Shown: positions 1 through 9,562 of the stretch, one piece after another | Layout: each line of letters opens with the position of its first letter | Position numbering within the stretch: position 1 is the first letter of the stretch | From: Diphasiastrum complanatum | Lineage: Eukaryota > Streptophyta > Lycopodiopsida > Lycopodiales > Lycopodiaceae | Direction: 5' to 3' | DNA: 38,763 nt | NCBI GenBank assembly: GCA_029204225.1 | Contig: MU835484.1 | Location: forward strand, 1 to 38,763 | Notes under the pieces: generated by a model | Databases searched by the model: none | The model's input: only the letters and a program-made list of their open reading frames with translations | Told to the model about the DNA's origin: nothing | Translations under genes and position numbers: made by a program

Positions 1-229
1 AAGGGATGATGACATGGCATGGTGACTTGACATTTGTCACTTCCATTTATGGGAGGACATGCATGGCTTAGTGTTTGAAACTATAATTTGCCAGATTGAT
101 CTTTAATGACGGATGATCGTTTGTGAAAAGAAAAAAATAAATTAAGAAGAAACAATATATGTGAGCGTACACACGTGTGAATAATGATGATCACGTGGCC
201 ATCATCTTTATGGAGGGATACAAAAAGTA
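1..229. other. Intergenic DNA, no gene seen
   Basis: I see no coding signal. There is a perfect CACACGTGTG palindrome at 170-179 and a second CACGTG shortly after it. The stretch could be the outer flank of element A or a separate remnant; nothing decides this. Confidence 0.5.
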
Positions 230-690
230 TGTCGAGAGATTCTCGAAAGATTCTCAAAATTATGCTAGAAAGATTCTAGAAAGTTTCGCGAACTTTCTCG
301 AAGGATCCTATAAAATGATATAGAAACTCACGAAAAATTTCTCGAAAATTTTAGCAACATACTAGAAAATTTCTAGAAAAACTGGAGAAAATGCTAGAAA
401 AGATTCTAGAAAATTTCTCGAAAATGGTTTACGAAAATTTAATTAACAAATTTAGCGTCGCGAAAATTTCTCGAAAAGTTCTCAAAAATACTTTTAAAAT
501 GATATTGAAAGATTGAGAGAAGTCAAGAAAAATTCTCGAAAATTTCACGAAACATTATGGAAAATGTTGGACGTGGTAGAAAATTTCACGAAAATTTTTA
601 GAAAATAAAAAAAAAAGTTGCTAAAAAATTTAGACAAAATAAAAGAAAATTCGTGATTAATTCCAGAAAAATACTAGAATATAATAAGAA
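230..690. repeat. Degenerate 11-bp-periodic TTCnnGAA array
   Basis: Twelve exact TTCnnGAA palindromes start at 240, 274, 285, 295, 339, 371, 404, 415, 468, 533, 544 and 585. Most spacings are close to multiples of 11 bp. The apparent unit is TTCTCGAAAAT or TTCTAGAAAAT, and the array decays into A-rich DNA toward 690. No protein-coding frame is convincing. The TTCnnGAA core is also the half-palindrome of a heat-shock element, but the gap between adjacent cores is 3 nt rather than the canonical 2. Confidence 0.75.
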
Positions 691-721
691 TAAAAAATTT
701 CTGGTCAAAGGTAGTATTTCT

Positions 722-1225
722 TTAGTCTGGACCCGTTAATATGTGTAGGTAATAGTTCACTTGCTTGTTTCGTTTCGTCGCCTCTGCTTCAACGTTCTTG
801 GTAGCATAATCCATTGCAACTAAAATATAACGACATTTCGTATGTCGGGTAACATGTTTGATTGGACCGACAAAGTCAATCCCCCACTTCTCGAATGGTG
901 CAAGAGGCAGGATTGGTGTCAACAGCCAATTCATTGCTTTTGTAGGCTTACCAGATCTCTGGCATGGATCACATGAACGAATAAAATTTGATACATCCTT
1001 GAACATTGTTGGCCACCAATACTTGGCAGTCAATATCTTATTAACTATATTCTTCAAAGCAAAATGTCCATCAGCATCTTCTGAGTGTAAGGCTTTAACG
1101 ACCTTTTTAATGTCTTCAATTTCGAGACATCTTTGTAGTTGATGGTCAGCACCAAGCTTGTACAGAACATTGTTAATAACTGTATAAGGTGCTACCTTAT
1201 ATTGAAAAACTGTCTTTTGCTCCAA
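722..1225 (-). pseudogene. Element A integrase, N-terminal fragment
   Basis: Integrase joins element DNA to the host chromosome. The fragment has the zinc-binding end of the family: a region with KYWWPTM and then C-D-P-C. It continues into the core, where the first catalytic Asp lies in WGIDFVGPI. Similarity stops soon after DYATKNVEAEA, so the second Asp and the Glu are missing and the protein cannot be active. The final residues before the stop look unrelated, which suggests a deletion junction near 735-760. It follows A's RNase H with several stops between. Identification as Ty3/gypsy integrase is firm; the exact breakpoint is not. Confidence 0.88.
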
Positions 1226-1299
1226 ATTGTAACCATCTAGATATATCTGATCCTTAAGATATGTAATAATATCAGAATATAGCGAATTTGTAGATGAAA

Positions 1300-2037
1300 T
1301 CTCGAATAAATGTTCATCTGGAAAATCATCATTGATAGGGTCTTCAGTTTTTTTGGTGCTGAGTCACGATAGATAATCAGCATTCGTATGATATTTTCCT
1401 TGACGAAGCTCTACTTGATAAGTGAATTCTTGCAGAAGTAGAACCCATCAAACAATTCGTCCTAATAGATCTGGTTTATTTACAAGATACTTAAGAGCAT
1501 AATGATCCACATGAAAAATAAATGCATATCCTAGCAAATAATGTCGAAATTTTTTAACAGTGAAAATCATGCCCTTTCTATAACCGAATAATTCTTCTTT
1601 GATGCACTGAGCTGTCGACACGCATAGTAGATGGGATGATCCTTCTTCTGGTCATCCTTCTGGCTTAGACAGACACCAATATTAAATGCAGAAACACCCA
1701 CATAACTGTGAAATAAAATAGCCTAGTTGGGTGGTCTCAAAATAGGAGCATTGATCAACCTTTGCTTAAGATCTTTGAATGTTTTCTGCTGTTCATTCGT
1801 CCACAAGTATTCCACTTATTTCTTCAATAGATGTGTAAGAGAGGCAGCAATAGAAGCATGATTTTGAATAAATCTCCTGTAATAGCCAACATGTCCTAAG
1901 AAAGCTCTTAGTTCACGTAAATTGGTTGGTATCTGGAGACTTTTTATAAGCTCGACTTTATTTTTGTCAACTTCTATTCCTCTATTAGATATTCAGTGTC
2001 CGAGCAATATTCCTTCTTTTATACCAAAAAAATATTT
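1300..2037 (-). pseudogene. Element A RT C-terminal / RNase H remnant
   Basis: Minus-strand frames give typical gypsy RT-to-RNase H connection phrases: a GH-then-ISNRGIEVD region near 1960-2000, LRAFLGHVGYYRRFI near 1880-1910, and the RNase H motif YYACRQLSASKKNYS near 1600-1650. The frame changes and stops several times, including around 1815 and 1725, and the RNase H C-terminus toward 1300 dissolves. It sits between A's RT (2038 on) and integrase (to 1225), which matches the family. It encodes no functional protein. Confidence 0.7.
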
Positions 2038-2847
2038 CTATGGATGAAGAGATAAACAAGTATCTCGACACCATTGCAATGTTAATTTCAGCTTCTGCAG
2101 GTGTGTTTTTATATCACTGTATACACATAAATTATCAATAAATATTTCAAGAAAAGTTCTCAGGAAGGCAGCGAAAACTAACATCATGATTTGTTGAAAA
2201 GTCGCTGGAGCGTTACAAAGACCAAAGGGCATTTTGTTGTAGGCATAAGTGCCCCAATCCGTAGTGAATGTGGTCTTTGAACGATCCTCCTTTCGCACTC
2301 CAACCTGATTATATCCAGAAAAGCCGTCACAGAAACTGTAACGCTCTTGACTAGCAACCTGATCTAGGATGGAATCAGTGAAAGGCAGAGGATGATGGTC
2401 CTTTCTTGTGGCAGCATTGAGTTTGCGAAAATCCTAGCATATTCATATTTTTCCAGTCTTCTTCTTTGGGACGACAACAATAGGTGAAACTCATTCACTA
2501 CTTAAGACAAGATGGATTATATCTGTCTTAAGGTGCTTGTTTAGTTCGTCCTTGACCATGAGAGAGTACTTAAGATTGAGATGATACTGTCTCTGTCAAA
2601 TAGGTACAGCATCTTTCTTAAGATCAATTCGGTGCTCTGCAGGTATACCCTTCAAATCGTTGAGCGACCAGGCAAAAACATCTTGATACTCCTTCAATAG
2701 TTCAGTGAATTTCACTAACTCCGATTCTCCAAGTGACTTTGAAACATGCACAAATCTGCCAGGTGCAAGTTCAATTAGTCCAGTAGAATCTGGTAAAATG
2801 ATACCTTCTATTATACTAGCCTTGGTATGGCCATGAATTTCGCGCAT
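2038..2847 (-). pseudogene. Element A reverse transcriptase
   Basis: This copied the element's RNA into DNA. The N-terminal part (2847-2596) has LLKEYQDVFAWS, LKGI and EHRIDLKKDA, typical of plant gypsy RT. The palm part (2298-2038) shows TTFTTDWGTYAYNKMPFGL, CNAPATFQQIM and the active-site segment. The active site reads F-I-D-N at 2131-2142 instead of F-I-D-D, so the second metal-binding Asp is replaced by Asn. Together with stops between 2596 and 2298, this makes it inactive. The next domains follow downstream in normal order. Confidence 0.85.
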
Positions 2848-3012
2848 GGCCTGGTTCTTGTTACCAAATTCGTGTTCAGATTCGTCACTCGAATTGTCAG
2901 ACTCTTTCGAGTTCGTGTCTGCAACGTTAATTTCTTCATACGAAACATCTGCTTCAGCATCGCGAACATCGAAGAATTCTTCGTCATCAGCATTCTCATA
3001 ACATTCAAACTA

Positions 3013-3522
3013 CTACACTTCAATATCAGATTCATTGAAAATTATATTCAAGGCATACGAAGATTCTTCTGATGTAAAGCTGGTGTCGGACAAAGGAGTT
3101 TCACCTTCATATTTGTCACGACTCCAGGTTATGATTTGTTCTGTTGGCTTACCTCGGTTATTGGTCTCACCAGTTTGAAATCTCAGCTCTCTGGATTTCC
3201 AATGTACACTTGCGTTTGATTGATAAAGCCAAAGTCGTCCAATCAGCACAAAATAGGATGAAAAATTGAGTGGTTTGATAACAATGAAATTCATTGTGAA
3301 TGTCTTGGCTTGAATGTAGACAGTGACATCCTTCAGTTCTCCAACAGGTTTTTGTCGTGTCGAATCAGCTAACTTGATGTTTCGCTGTGTCGGTTGAATG
3401 TTAGTCAGCCCCAGAGCATGAGCTGTGTCTTCTGTTATTATATTCACACTGGAACCAGAGTCAATTGGCACTTTTTTGATATCCCGCAATGGTAATACCA
3501 ATCTCAGGTGCACCGAGATCAC
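3013..3522 (-). pseudogene. Element A aspartic protease
   Basis: Retropepsin-type protease that would cleave the polyprotein. The catalytic loop is intact: P-I-D-S-G-S-S-V-N-I near the start, followed by ITEDTAHALGL. A flap-like and C-terminal region with FVLIGRLWL follows. The length of about 170 codons fits a gypsy protease plus linker. The frame overlaps the preceding gag frame (to 3461) and is shifted from it, so the polyprotein is broken there. The stretch downstream of the protease is acidic and Ser-rich and leads into RT at 2847. Confidence 0.8.
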
Positions 3523-4664
3523 CTAAATTGATAGAGAAAACACCAGCATCTGGCAGAGAAACTTTTTTCTTCTTTTTGGGCACAAAAAGGCCTTTGAGTT
3601 GCTTTCTATAATAAGTGTTATCGGCCAACAGCCATTCAAAAGTAATGTTTGGACGAAGAGATCTGATATCGGTCACGATGTCATATTCTTTCGTCTTCGA
3701 TTTTGAGGTTGGTTTATTGATAACAACACTAGACAATTTCGTCTTCGCGATTTCTTCGTCCTCTTCCTCGAAAGTGACCACCTTTTCTACAGCAGCTGTC
3801 TGAAGTTCAACGTTGATGATTTCCTTTGCTTCTGCCGAGATATCTTTTGCAAATAACTTTCCAGCATTGTGGTCATAGTCAGGGTCATCTTTGAGATCTT
3901 CTTTAGTCGTAGATTTGTTCGTTGTTTTGCTAGAGGATTTTTTCTTCAAGGATTTTCTGCGCTTTGTCAAAGATTTTTGATCAGGTTTCGAGGAGCTTTT
4001 GCTTCTCGTTGTGACTTTGAATAATTTCTCCACGTCACTTGGCCAGGACTGATCTTCTCTCTTTGCCAGTTTTCCTTCAATAACGTCAATTCTCTGCACA
4101 ACAGCATCAGTCGCAGCTTTCGCTTTCGTGTCTGCAGCAGTTGGTGTTGCTACATACTGATATTTGGGTCACGGCTTCTGCGGCTGAGGGCAGTCAGGAT
4201 ACTTGTGGCCAGTCTCTCTGCAATTCGAACATAATGGTACATAACCAATCGGCTTTCGCGGTTGAGGACAGTGAGGAGAAAAATGTCCCGGCTCTCCACA
4301 GTTGTAGTAGTTGTCCGAAACTAGTTTAGTCGCGGTTTGAGACTTTGCTGGTCCAACAAATTTAGGAGGATTATGTCTTCTTGGTGCGAACTTGGGTCTA
4401 TCCGGCTGGGCTGATGTTGCAGTACCCTGTACATAGTTAGTAGTCGCATCATTTTGAAAAATAAAAAGTACCTCCTAGGCAGGATCTTCAATGTATTTGA
4501 CATTCACAGTAGTGTAGTCTTCCTTAGTGTGTCCAGAAGTTTCACATTTCGTACACCACATTCCTGAGTTGGAAGAAGGCGCTTTTGGTCTTTTATCTGC
4601 AACTTTAGAGATCTGCACTTTCAAGTCATTAAACTTTGTCAAAATATTGAAAAAATCTATCTAA
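3461..4664 (-). pseudogene. Element A gag C-terminal part with zinc knuckles
   Basis: The nucleocapsid part of Gag binds element RNA. Reading down from 4664, the frame enters a segment with KFNDLKVQISKVADKR. It then has three CCHC-like knuckles: C-T-K-C-ETSG-H near 4560 with the last Cys read as Tyr, one near 4310 whose first Cys is Tyr, and a complete C-SN-C-RETG-H-KYPD-C near 4220. A Lys/Ser-rich linker (4099-3461) leads to the protease. Stops and frame changes occur between knuckles. The N-terminal half of this gag lies at 15187-15798, split off by the D insertion. Confidence 0.75.
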
Positions 4665-4958
4665 TGTTGTGAGTAGGGGTCCTAAAAATGCCAAAGATGA
4701 ATTAAGCTCTTTTGGCTTAGTAAAGACCCATCTTAGAATAAAATATTCAAGGTAGGTAGAAGTAGAAACTCGAGCTACCATAGGAATTGCCATTTGTACT
4801 TTACATGCCACATTTAATGCATGAAAAGACTAGGTGGCACAATTAGACATAGTGAGGTGGCTTGAATAAGTCTAGATAGCTAGAGAGGTGGATTCACAAC
4901 TCCAATTCAACTCAAAGAAGGAGAAGAGTCCATGGATTTATATATATGTGATGTACTC
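4665..4958 (+). repeat. Element D 5' LTR, left half
   Basis: Starts TGTTGTGAG at the point where A's gag similarity ends. It contains a TATA-like TTTATATATATG at about 4936-4948. It is interrupted by B at the ACTCT target and continues at 11389 to the PBS; the two halves total about 585 bp. The LTR start is inferred from the TG and the A junction because no 3' LTR remains for comparison. Confidence 0.65.
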
Positions 4959-5613
4959 TGTGAAAAATACAGATCCTAAGTGGATCTAAACTCCAAGATC
5001 ATTGGCTTGAATGCTTGCACTCCAAACTACATAAGCTAGGAATTGGCAACACATTCTATGCTACCTAGAATGCAAAGAACTTGATCAAAAAGCATTTATC
5101 ACAAATGGAAACTTCCATAAACATCAAGTGCGGCCCAAAATAGCATTATACAGTCCATAATACATCAGCCTATCACTTTTGGAAAGCACCTAAGATCATA
5201 CACAATAGCTTGAAGACAATACACACAACAATGCTCTCAATGGAGGAAGAAACAATGACAATGATCTATTGATCTCAATGAAGCATACAAAAGGTTTCTC
5301 CAACCTGTTTTCCATGACTTCCCTACTATTTATGGATGAGGAAGATGACTCTCTCTCCTCTCTCTAGAAGGTACTTGACCCTAGATATTCCCTATATAGG
5401 AAAAATAGCTAAAAATGGCTTATATGACCAAAATACATCAAAATGGTCTCATTTTGAAGGGTATGAAGTTTGACACTTCATCATACTGAAAAAATACAGT
5501 AAATAAAAACATTGTGGCCTGGTTCACACGTGTGAAACTCCAGAACCAAAACTATTTACAATTTTAGCCAATTTAGGCCTCAAACTAGCTAGAAAATGTT
5601 GACAATTTTCACA
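4959..5613 (-). repeat. Element B 3' LTR
   Basis: Direct copy of 10735-11388. Ends are TGTGAAAA and TTTTCACA (inverted). It holds TTCACACGTGTGAA at 5523-5536 and CCTATATAGG at 5391-5400. Compared with the other LTR there are three substitutions (near 5154, 5313 and 5591) and one extra base near 5169. Confidence 0.95.
5391..5400 (-). promoter_or_regulatory. Candidate TATA box overlapping a CArG motif in the B LTR
   Basis: CCTATATAGG is a palindrome matching the CC(A/T)6GG form of a CArG box and includes TATATA. The same decamer is at 11166-11175 in the 5' LTR, where it would be placed to start the element transcript. No experimental start site is known here. Confidence 0.45.
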
Positions 5614-8600
5614 CTCCCTCTTCAACATTGGATGCTAGTTTCAACATAGTCTTTGAGCACATTCCAAGATTAGATCTATGCATTAAATATAGGTCCTTTC
5701 CCAATGGTTTGGTGAAGATATCAGCCACACACTCCTTTGAAGAGACATGTTGAAGCTCCACCTCTTTGGCAATGACTTGATCTCTCACAAAATGGTGAGC
5801 AATCTCAATGTGCTTGCTCCTTGCATGAAAAACAGGATTGCTTGCCAAGCTTTGGGCTGAAAGGTTATCACAAAGTATGATTGGAGTCTTCTCTGGTTCC
5901 AGCAAGTGAAGATCCAATAACATCCTCTTGATCCAAAGAATCTCCTTGGTGCATGTTGTTAATGCCTTGTACTCGGCTTCGGTGGAAGATAGAGAGATAG
6001 TTGGTTGCTTCTTTGATAGCCATGAGACCACTCCATCTCCAAGATAGATTGCAAAGGCACTTGTTGACTTCCTATCCATTTGATCACCTAAAAAATCTGA
6101 ATCTGAAAATCCACAAAGGTTAGGTGTAGTACCTCCATACAAGATGCCAAAATCTCTAGATCCCGAGATGTATCTAAGTACTCTCTTTCCTAGCTTCCAA
6201 TGAGCCTCACTAGGATCTTGCATAAATTGACTTAGTTTACCAACCACAAAGCTTAGATCAGGTCTTGTGATGGTTAACCATATAAGAGATCCTATTAGCT
6301 TTCTATAGAGAGTAATGTCCTTGAAGGATCTTTCATTACTTCTTGTAGTTAGCTTTACATTTGATTCCATAGGAGTAGAAACAACTTTACAATCTTCCAT
6401 ATGAAACCTTTTTAGAATAGAGTTAACATACTTTTCTTGACATATGAATGTAGATTTAGAAGTTCTAATAATCTCTATTCCTAAGATATAATGAAGTTTA
6501 CCAAGATCTTGAATTTCAAACTCTCTTTTGAGTGCCATCTTGATTTCATCTATATCTAGATTGTTACCACCACTTAAGATAATGTCATCAACATAGATCA
6601 AAAGTAAAGTGATATCATTTTCATTCAATCTAAAGTAGAGAGAATGATCATACTCACTCATAACAAAGTTTTGAGAAAGTAAGAAGGAATTGAGCTTAGC
6701 ATACCAACTCCTTGGTGCTTGCTTTAGACCATACAAACTCTTTTGGAGATAGCACACATGATTAGGCTCATCATGTGAAACATAGCCCTCGGGTTGCTCC
6801 ATGTAAATATCTTCTTCAAGATCACCATTCAAGAAGGCATTAGTAACATCCATTTGCCACATATCCCAATCATAAAGAGTTGCAAGAGAGATTAGGATTC
6901 GAATAGTTACCATCTTTGCCACGGGTGCAAAGGTCTCATCATAGTCAATACCATATTCTTGAGCATACCCCTTTGCCACCAACCTTGCCTTGTACTTGTT
7001 GATTGATCCATCTTGATTTGTCTTGATCTTGAAGATCCACTTACAACCAATTGCCTTCTTGTCCTTTGGAAGCTTTACCAACCTCCATGTGTTGCTTTTG
7101 ATGAGTGCTTGATGCTCATGATCCATGGCTTGGATCCATTCCTTCTTTTGAATTGCTTCACCTACACAAGTTGGTTCATCAAAAGAGGTAAGAAAAGCAA
7201 AGTTAGAGTTGTCCACCACTTGCTTTCCTTTTTCATCATAGGTTAGCCTTGATGGCTTAGCCCTTTGCCTTTGAGTCTTCCTTGAAGTTTGCTTTGGAGT
7301 GGCATCTCCATCTTCATCCAAGACATCTTGCACATCATGATGATTAGTAGGCACATCAACATCAACATCAACAACATTGGAAACATTCTCTTCATGAAAG
7401 ATGACATCCCTACTTATGACAACTTTCTTTGTAGAAGGAATGTACACTTTGTAAGCCTTGCTTACTTCACTATAGCCAACAAACACACCCTTCTTTGATG
7501 AAGGATCTTCTTTAGTTCTATCATCAAGTGTGATATTGACAAAACATGTACATCCAAAGATCCTACAATGCTTGACACTCGGCCTTCTACCATAAAGAAC
7601 CTCATGAGGAGTTTTACCATCCAAGGAAGCACTTGTCCATCTATTACATAGATAGTTAGCACATGCTAAAGCTTCCCCCCAAAAAGACTTAGCAAGATTA
7701 GCATGTAGTCTCATTGCCTTGGCACATTCACAAAGGGTTCTATTCTTCCTCTCGGCCACTCCATTTTGTTGTGGAGTCCTAGGACTAGACATCTCCCTCT
7801 TAATCCCATGTGCTATACAAAAGTCTTTGAACCTATTTGAGGTGTATTCCCCTCCATTATCAGATCTTAAGCATTTGATCTTTGTATTGAATTGGTTTTC
7901 CATTTCATTCTTGAACTTGACAAATGCAGCAAACACTTCATCCTTACTTTTAAGAAGATAGATCCAAGTATACCTACTAAAGTCATCAATGAAAGTTGCA
8001 TACATCTTTGCCCCACCATTGCTAGTTGTACTAGAAGAATGAATATCAGAATGCACAAGTTGAAAAGCTTCTTTAGATCTAGAAGTAGATCTAGAATAAG
8101 CAAGTCTATGAGATTTGGACAAGGCACAATGTTCACAAACACTATTGTTTGCAACAAGACTTTTAGGGAGACCAAGAACAAGCTCTTTCTTTGCCATTAC
8201 CTCCAAAGATTTGAAGTTGGGATGGCCCAACCTCTTGTGCCAAACTTCTTGGTTTGTCAATTGCTCCCTAGCCATACATCCTTCATGATTAGAGATCACA
8301 CATGCATCAAGCTTGAAAAGTTTACCATGCCTCCTACCTTGAGCAATCAAGGATCCACATTTACTTATCAAACATGCATCTCCAATGAACTCCACATCAA
8401 GTCCTTTGTCAATCATTTGACTTACACTAAGCAAATTCTTAGTGATTGAAGGAATGTACAAAACATTTTCAAGATTTGCTTTCCTATTTGTTGAAAGGGA
8501 AATAGGAATAGTGCCTATGCCTTTGATGTCACATTGACCATCATTTGCAGTGTAGATGATGTTACCTTCTCCCTCATAAGACAATAAGGATGTAAAGTAT

Positions 8601-9562
8601 TCCTTATGTCTTGTCATGTGAGATGAGGCTCCACTATCAATCCACCAAGGATCATTATCATCTATGTTGGCTAACAAACTTGAAGTCATAACAAGTGATT
8701 CACATGTGTTATGTTCTTCCTCATCTATTGTAAGATTTCCTTGCCTCTCTCCTTGCTCTCTTTTCTTCTTATAACATTCATTTGCAAAATGACCTTTTAT
8801 CCCACAATAAAAGCACTTGAACTTTGACTTATTGTTCTTAGTAGAAGAGGAAGAGGAAGAGTGATCATCATGATCAAAGTTACCACCTTCGGACCATTTC
8901 CCTTTGCCTTTACCTTTGCCCTTGAATTTGCCTTTTGTGAAGAAAGCCTCTTCACCTCCACCTTGCAAGGATGCACCATCAAGCTTTGATTGCAACCTAT
9001 GTTCTTCAGCCAATAAGATTTCTTGCAAGTCAACCACACTTGGCAAGACTCTTTGAATGGCAAAACTTTGCACAAGGTTAGCATGTTCATTTAGCAAACC
9101 ATTCAACATAACTTGGACTATTTCACCATCTTTTATGTTCTCATCAATGCATGCTAAATCATCACTTAGGGACTTAACTCTCAAGATAAATGCATGAGCA
9201 CTTTCACCCTCTCTTTGCCTACTAGAAAATATTTGTCTCCTTAGGGTCAATACCCTAGATGTGGACTTTGATTCAAAGAGCTTCTTTAAGGCATTCCATG
9301 CCTCACTTGCACTTTGACACTTTCCAACTTCCTTGAGAAGTTCATTTGTAACATTCATTTTAATGATATGAAGAGCCCTTTTGGCCTTCTTATCAAACCT
9401 TTGTTGCTCTTGAAGTGTGATAGGTCTCTCTTCAATTTCTGCAACTATGTCCATGAGTTCATTCAACTCAAGTAAGGACTCCATCCTCACTTTCCAAGTA
9501 GAGTAGTTTGATGAACTCAACCTTTCACTAGACTCTAGCATGATCCCACCATTGGAAGCCAT
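5609..9562 (-). CDS. Copia gag-pol polyprotein (B), intact
   Basis: A single 1317-residue polyprotein, close to the usual copia length. Domains in order: Gag with an SSNYSTWKVRMESLL start; one CCHC knuckle C250-C253-H258-C263; protease D-S-G-A with D309; integrase HHCC region about 440-480 and core D506, D568, E604 (D,D-35-E); RT with D905 (QMDVTNAFL) and YVDD at 990-993; RNase H about 1155-1290, with STEAEYKAL and a C-terminal ADIFTKPLG. No stop or frameshift is seen. The start is the ATG at 9562, preceded by the 1.16-kb leader. The stop codon uses the first bases of the 3' LTR. It resembles TNT1-94-type Pol polyproteins (family knowledge). Confidence 0.97.
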   Translation of the reverse strand: MASNGGIMLESSERLSSSNYSTWKVRMESLLELNELMDIVAEIEERPITLQEQQRFDKKAKRALHIIKMNVTNELLKEVGKCQSASEAWNALKKLFESKSTSRVLTLRRQIFSSRQREGESAHAFILRVKSLSDDLACIDENIKDGEIVQVMLNGLLNEHANLVQSFAIQRVLPSVVDLQEILLAEEHRLQSKLDGASLQGGGEEAFFTKGKFKGKGKGKGKWSEGGNFDHDDHSSSSSSTKNNKSKFKCFYCGIKGHFANECYKKKREQGERQGNLTIDEEEHNTCESLVMTSSLLANIDDNDPWWIDSGASSHMTRHKEYFTSLLSYEGEGNIIYTANDGQCDIKGIGTIPISLSTNRKANLENVLYIPSITKNLLSVSQMIDKGLDVEFIGDACLISKCGSLIAQGRRHGKLFKLDACVISNHEGCMAREQLTNQEVWHKRLGHPNFKSLEVMAKKELVLGLPKSLVANNSVCEHCALSKSHRLAYSRSTSRSKEAFQLVHSDIHSSSTTSNGGAKMYATFIDDFSRYTWIYLLKSKDEVFAAFVKFKNEMENQFNTKIKCLRSDNGGEYTSNRFKDFCIAHGIKREMSSPRTPQQNGVAERKNRTLCECAKAMRLHANLAKSFWGEALACANYLCNRWTSASLDGKTPHEVLYGRRPSVKHCRIFGCTCFVNITLDDRTKEDPSSKKGVFVGYSEVSKAYKVYIPSTKKVVISRDVIFHEENVSNVVDVDVDVPTNHHDVQDVLDEDGDATPKQTSRKTQRQRAKPSRLTYDEKGKQVVDNSNFAFLTSFDEPTCVGEAIQKKEWIQAMDHEHQALIKSNTWRLVKLPKDKKAIGCKWIFKIKTNQDGSINKYKARLVAKGYAQEYGIDYDETFAPVAKMVTIRILISLATLYDWDMWQMDVTNAFLNGDLEEDIYMEQPEGYVSHDEPNHVCYLQKSLYGLKQAPRSWYAKLNSFLLSQNFVMSEYDHSLYFRLNENDITLLLIYVDDIILSGGNNLDIDEIKMALKREFEIQDLGKLHYILGIEIIRTSKSTFICQEKYVNSILKRFHMEDCKVVSTPMESNVKLTTRSNERSFKDITLYRKLIGSLIWLTITRPDLSFVVGKLSQFMQDPSEAHWKLGKRVLRYISGSRDFGILYGGTTPNLCGFSDSDFLGDQMDRKSTSAFAIYLGDGVVSWLSKKQPTISLSSTEAEYKALTTCTKEILWIKRMLLDLHLLEPEKTPIILCDNLSAQSLASNPVFHARSKHIEIAHHFVRDQVIAKEVELQHVSSKECVADIFTKPLGKDLYLMHRSNLGMCSKTMLKLASNVEEGV
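5614..5626 (-). other. Polypurine tract of B, inside the coding region
   Basis: On the minus strand the purine run GAAGAGGGAG abuts the TGTGA start of the 3' LTR. It would prime plus-strand DNA synthesis. It also encodes the last residues (EEG) of the polyprotein, and the stop TGA lies in the LTR. Confidence 0.8.

Larger units (their letters stand above)
722..4664 (-). mobile_element. Ty3/gypsy element A, left part (gag C-term to integrase)
   Basis: Read on the minus strand from 4664 downward, this part runs gag zinc knuckles, protease, RT, RNase H, integrase. That is the Ty3/gypsy order, with integrase last. The element is interrupted at 4664 by copia element D and resumes at about 15184 with the gag N-terminus, PBS and 5' LTR. 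Its 3' end is lost: integrase is cut at about 722-760 and no 3' LTR is seen. Stops and frameshifts throughout make it a relic. The tRNA-Asp-type PBS and the RT N-terminal DVFAWS motif point to the Athila/Tat side of gypsy (inference). Confidence 0.88.

Noticed and set aside
240-592. Canonical heat-shock element
   Set aside because: Adjacent cores are 11 bp apart, giving GAAnnnTTC rather than the GAAnnTTC needed for a standard continuous element, so I report it only as a repeat with a possible link.
4629-4811. 60-codon minus frame across 4665
   Set aside because: It spans the A/D junction and is out of frame with A's gag, so it is accidental.
7013-9090. Several 60-185-codon frames within B on both strands
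   Set aside because: They are shadows of the intact gag-pol frame, with no independent motifs.
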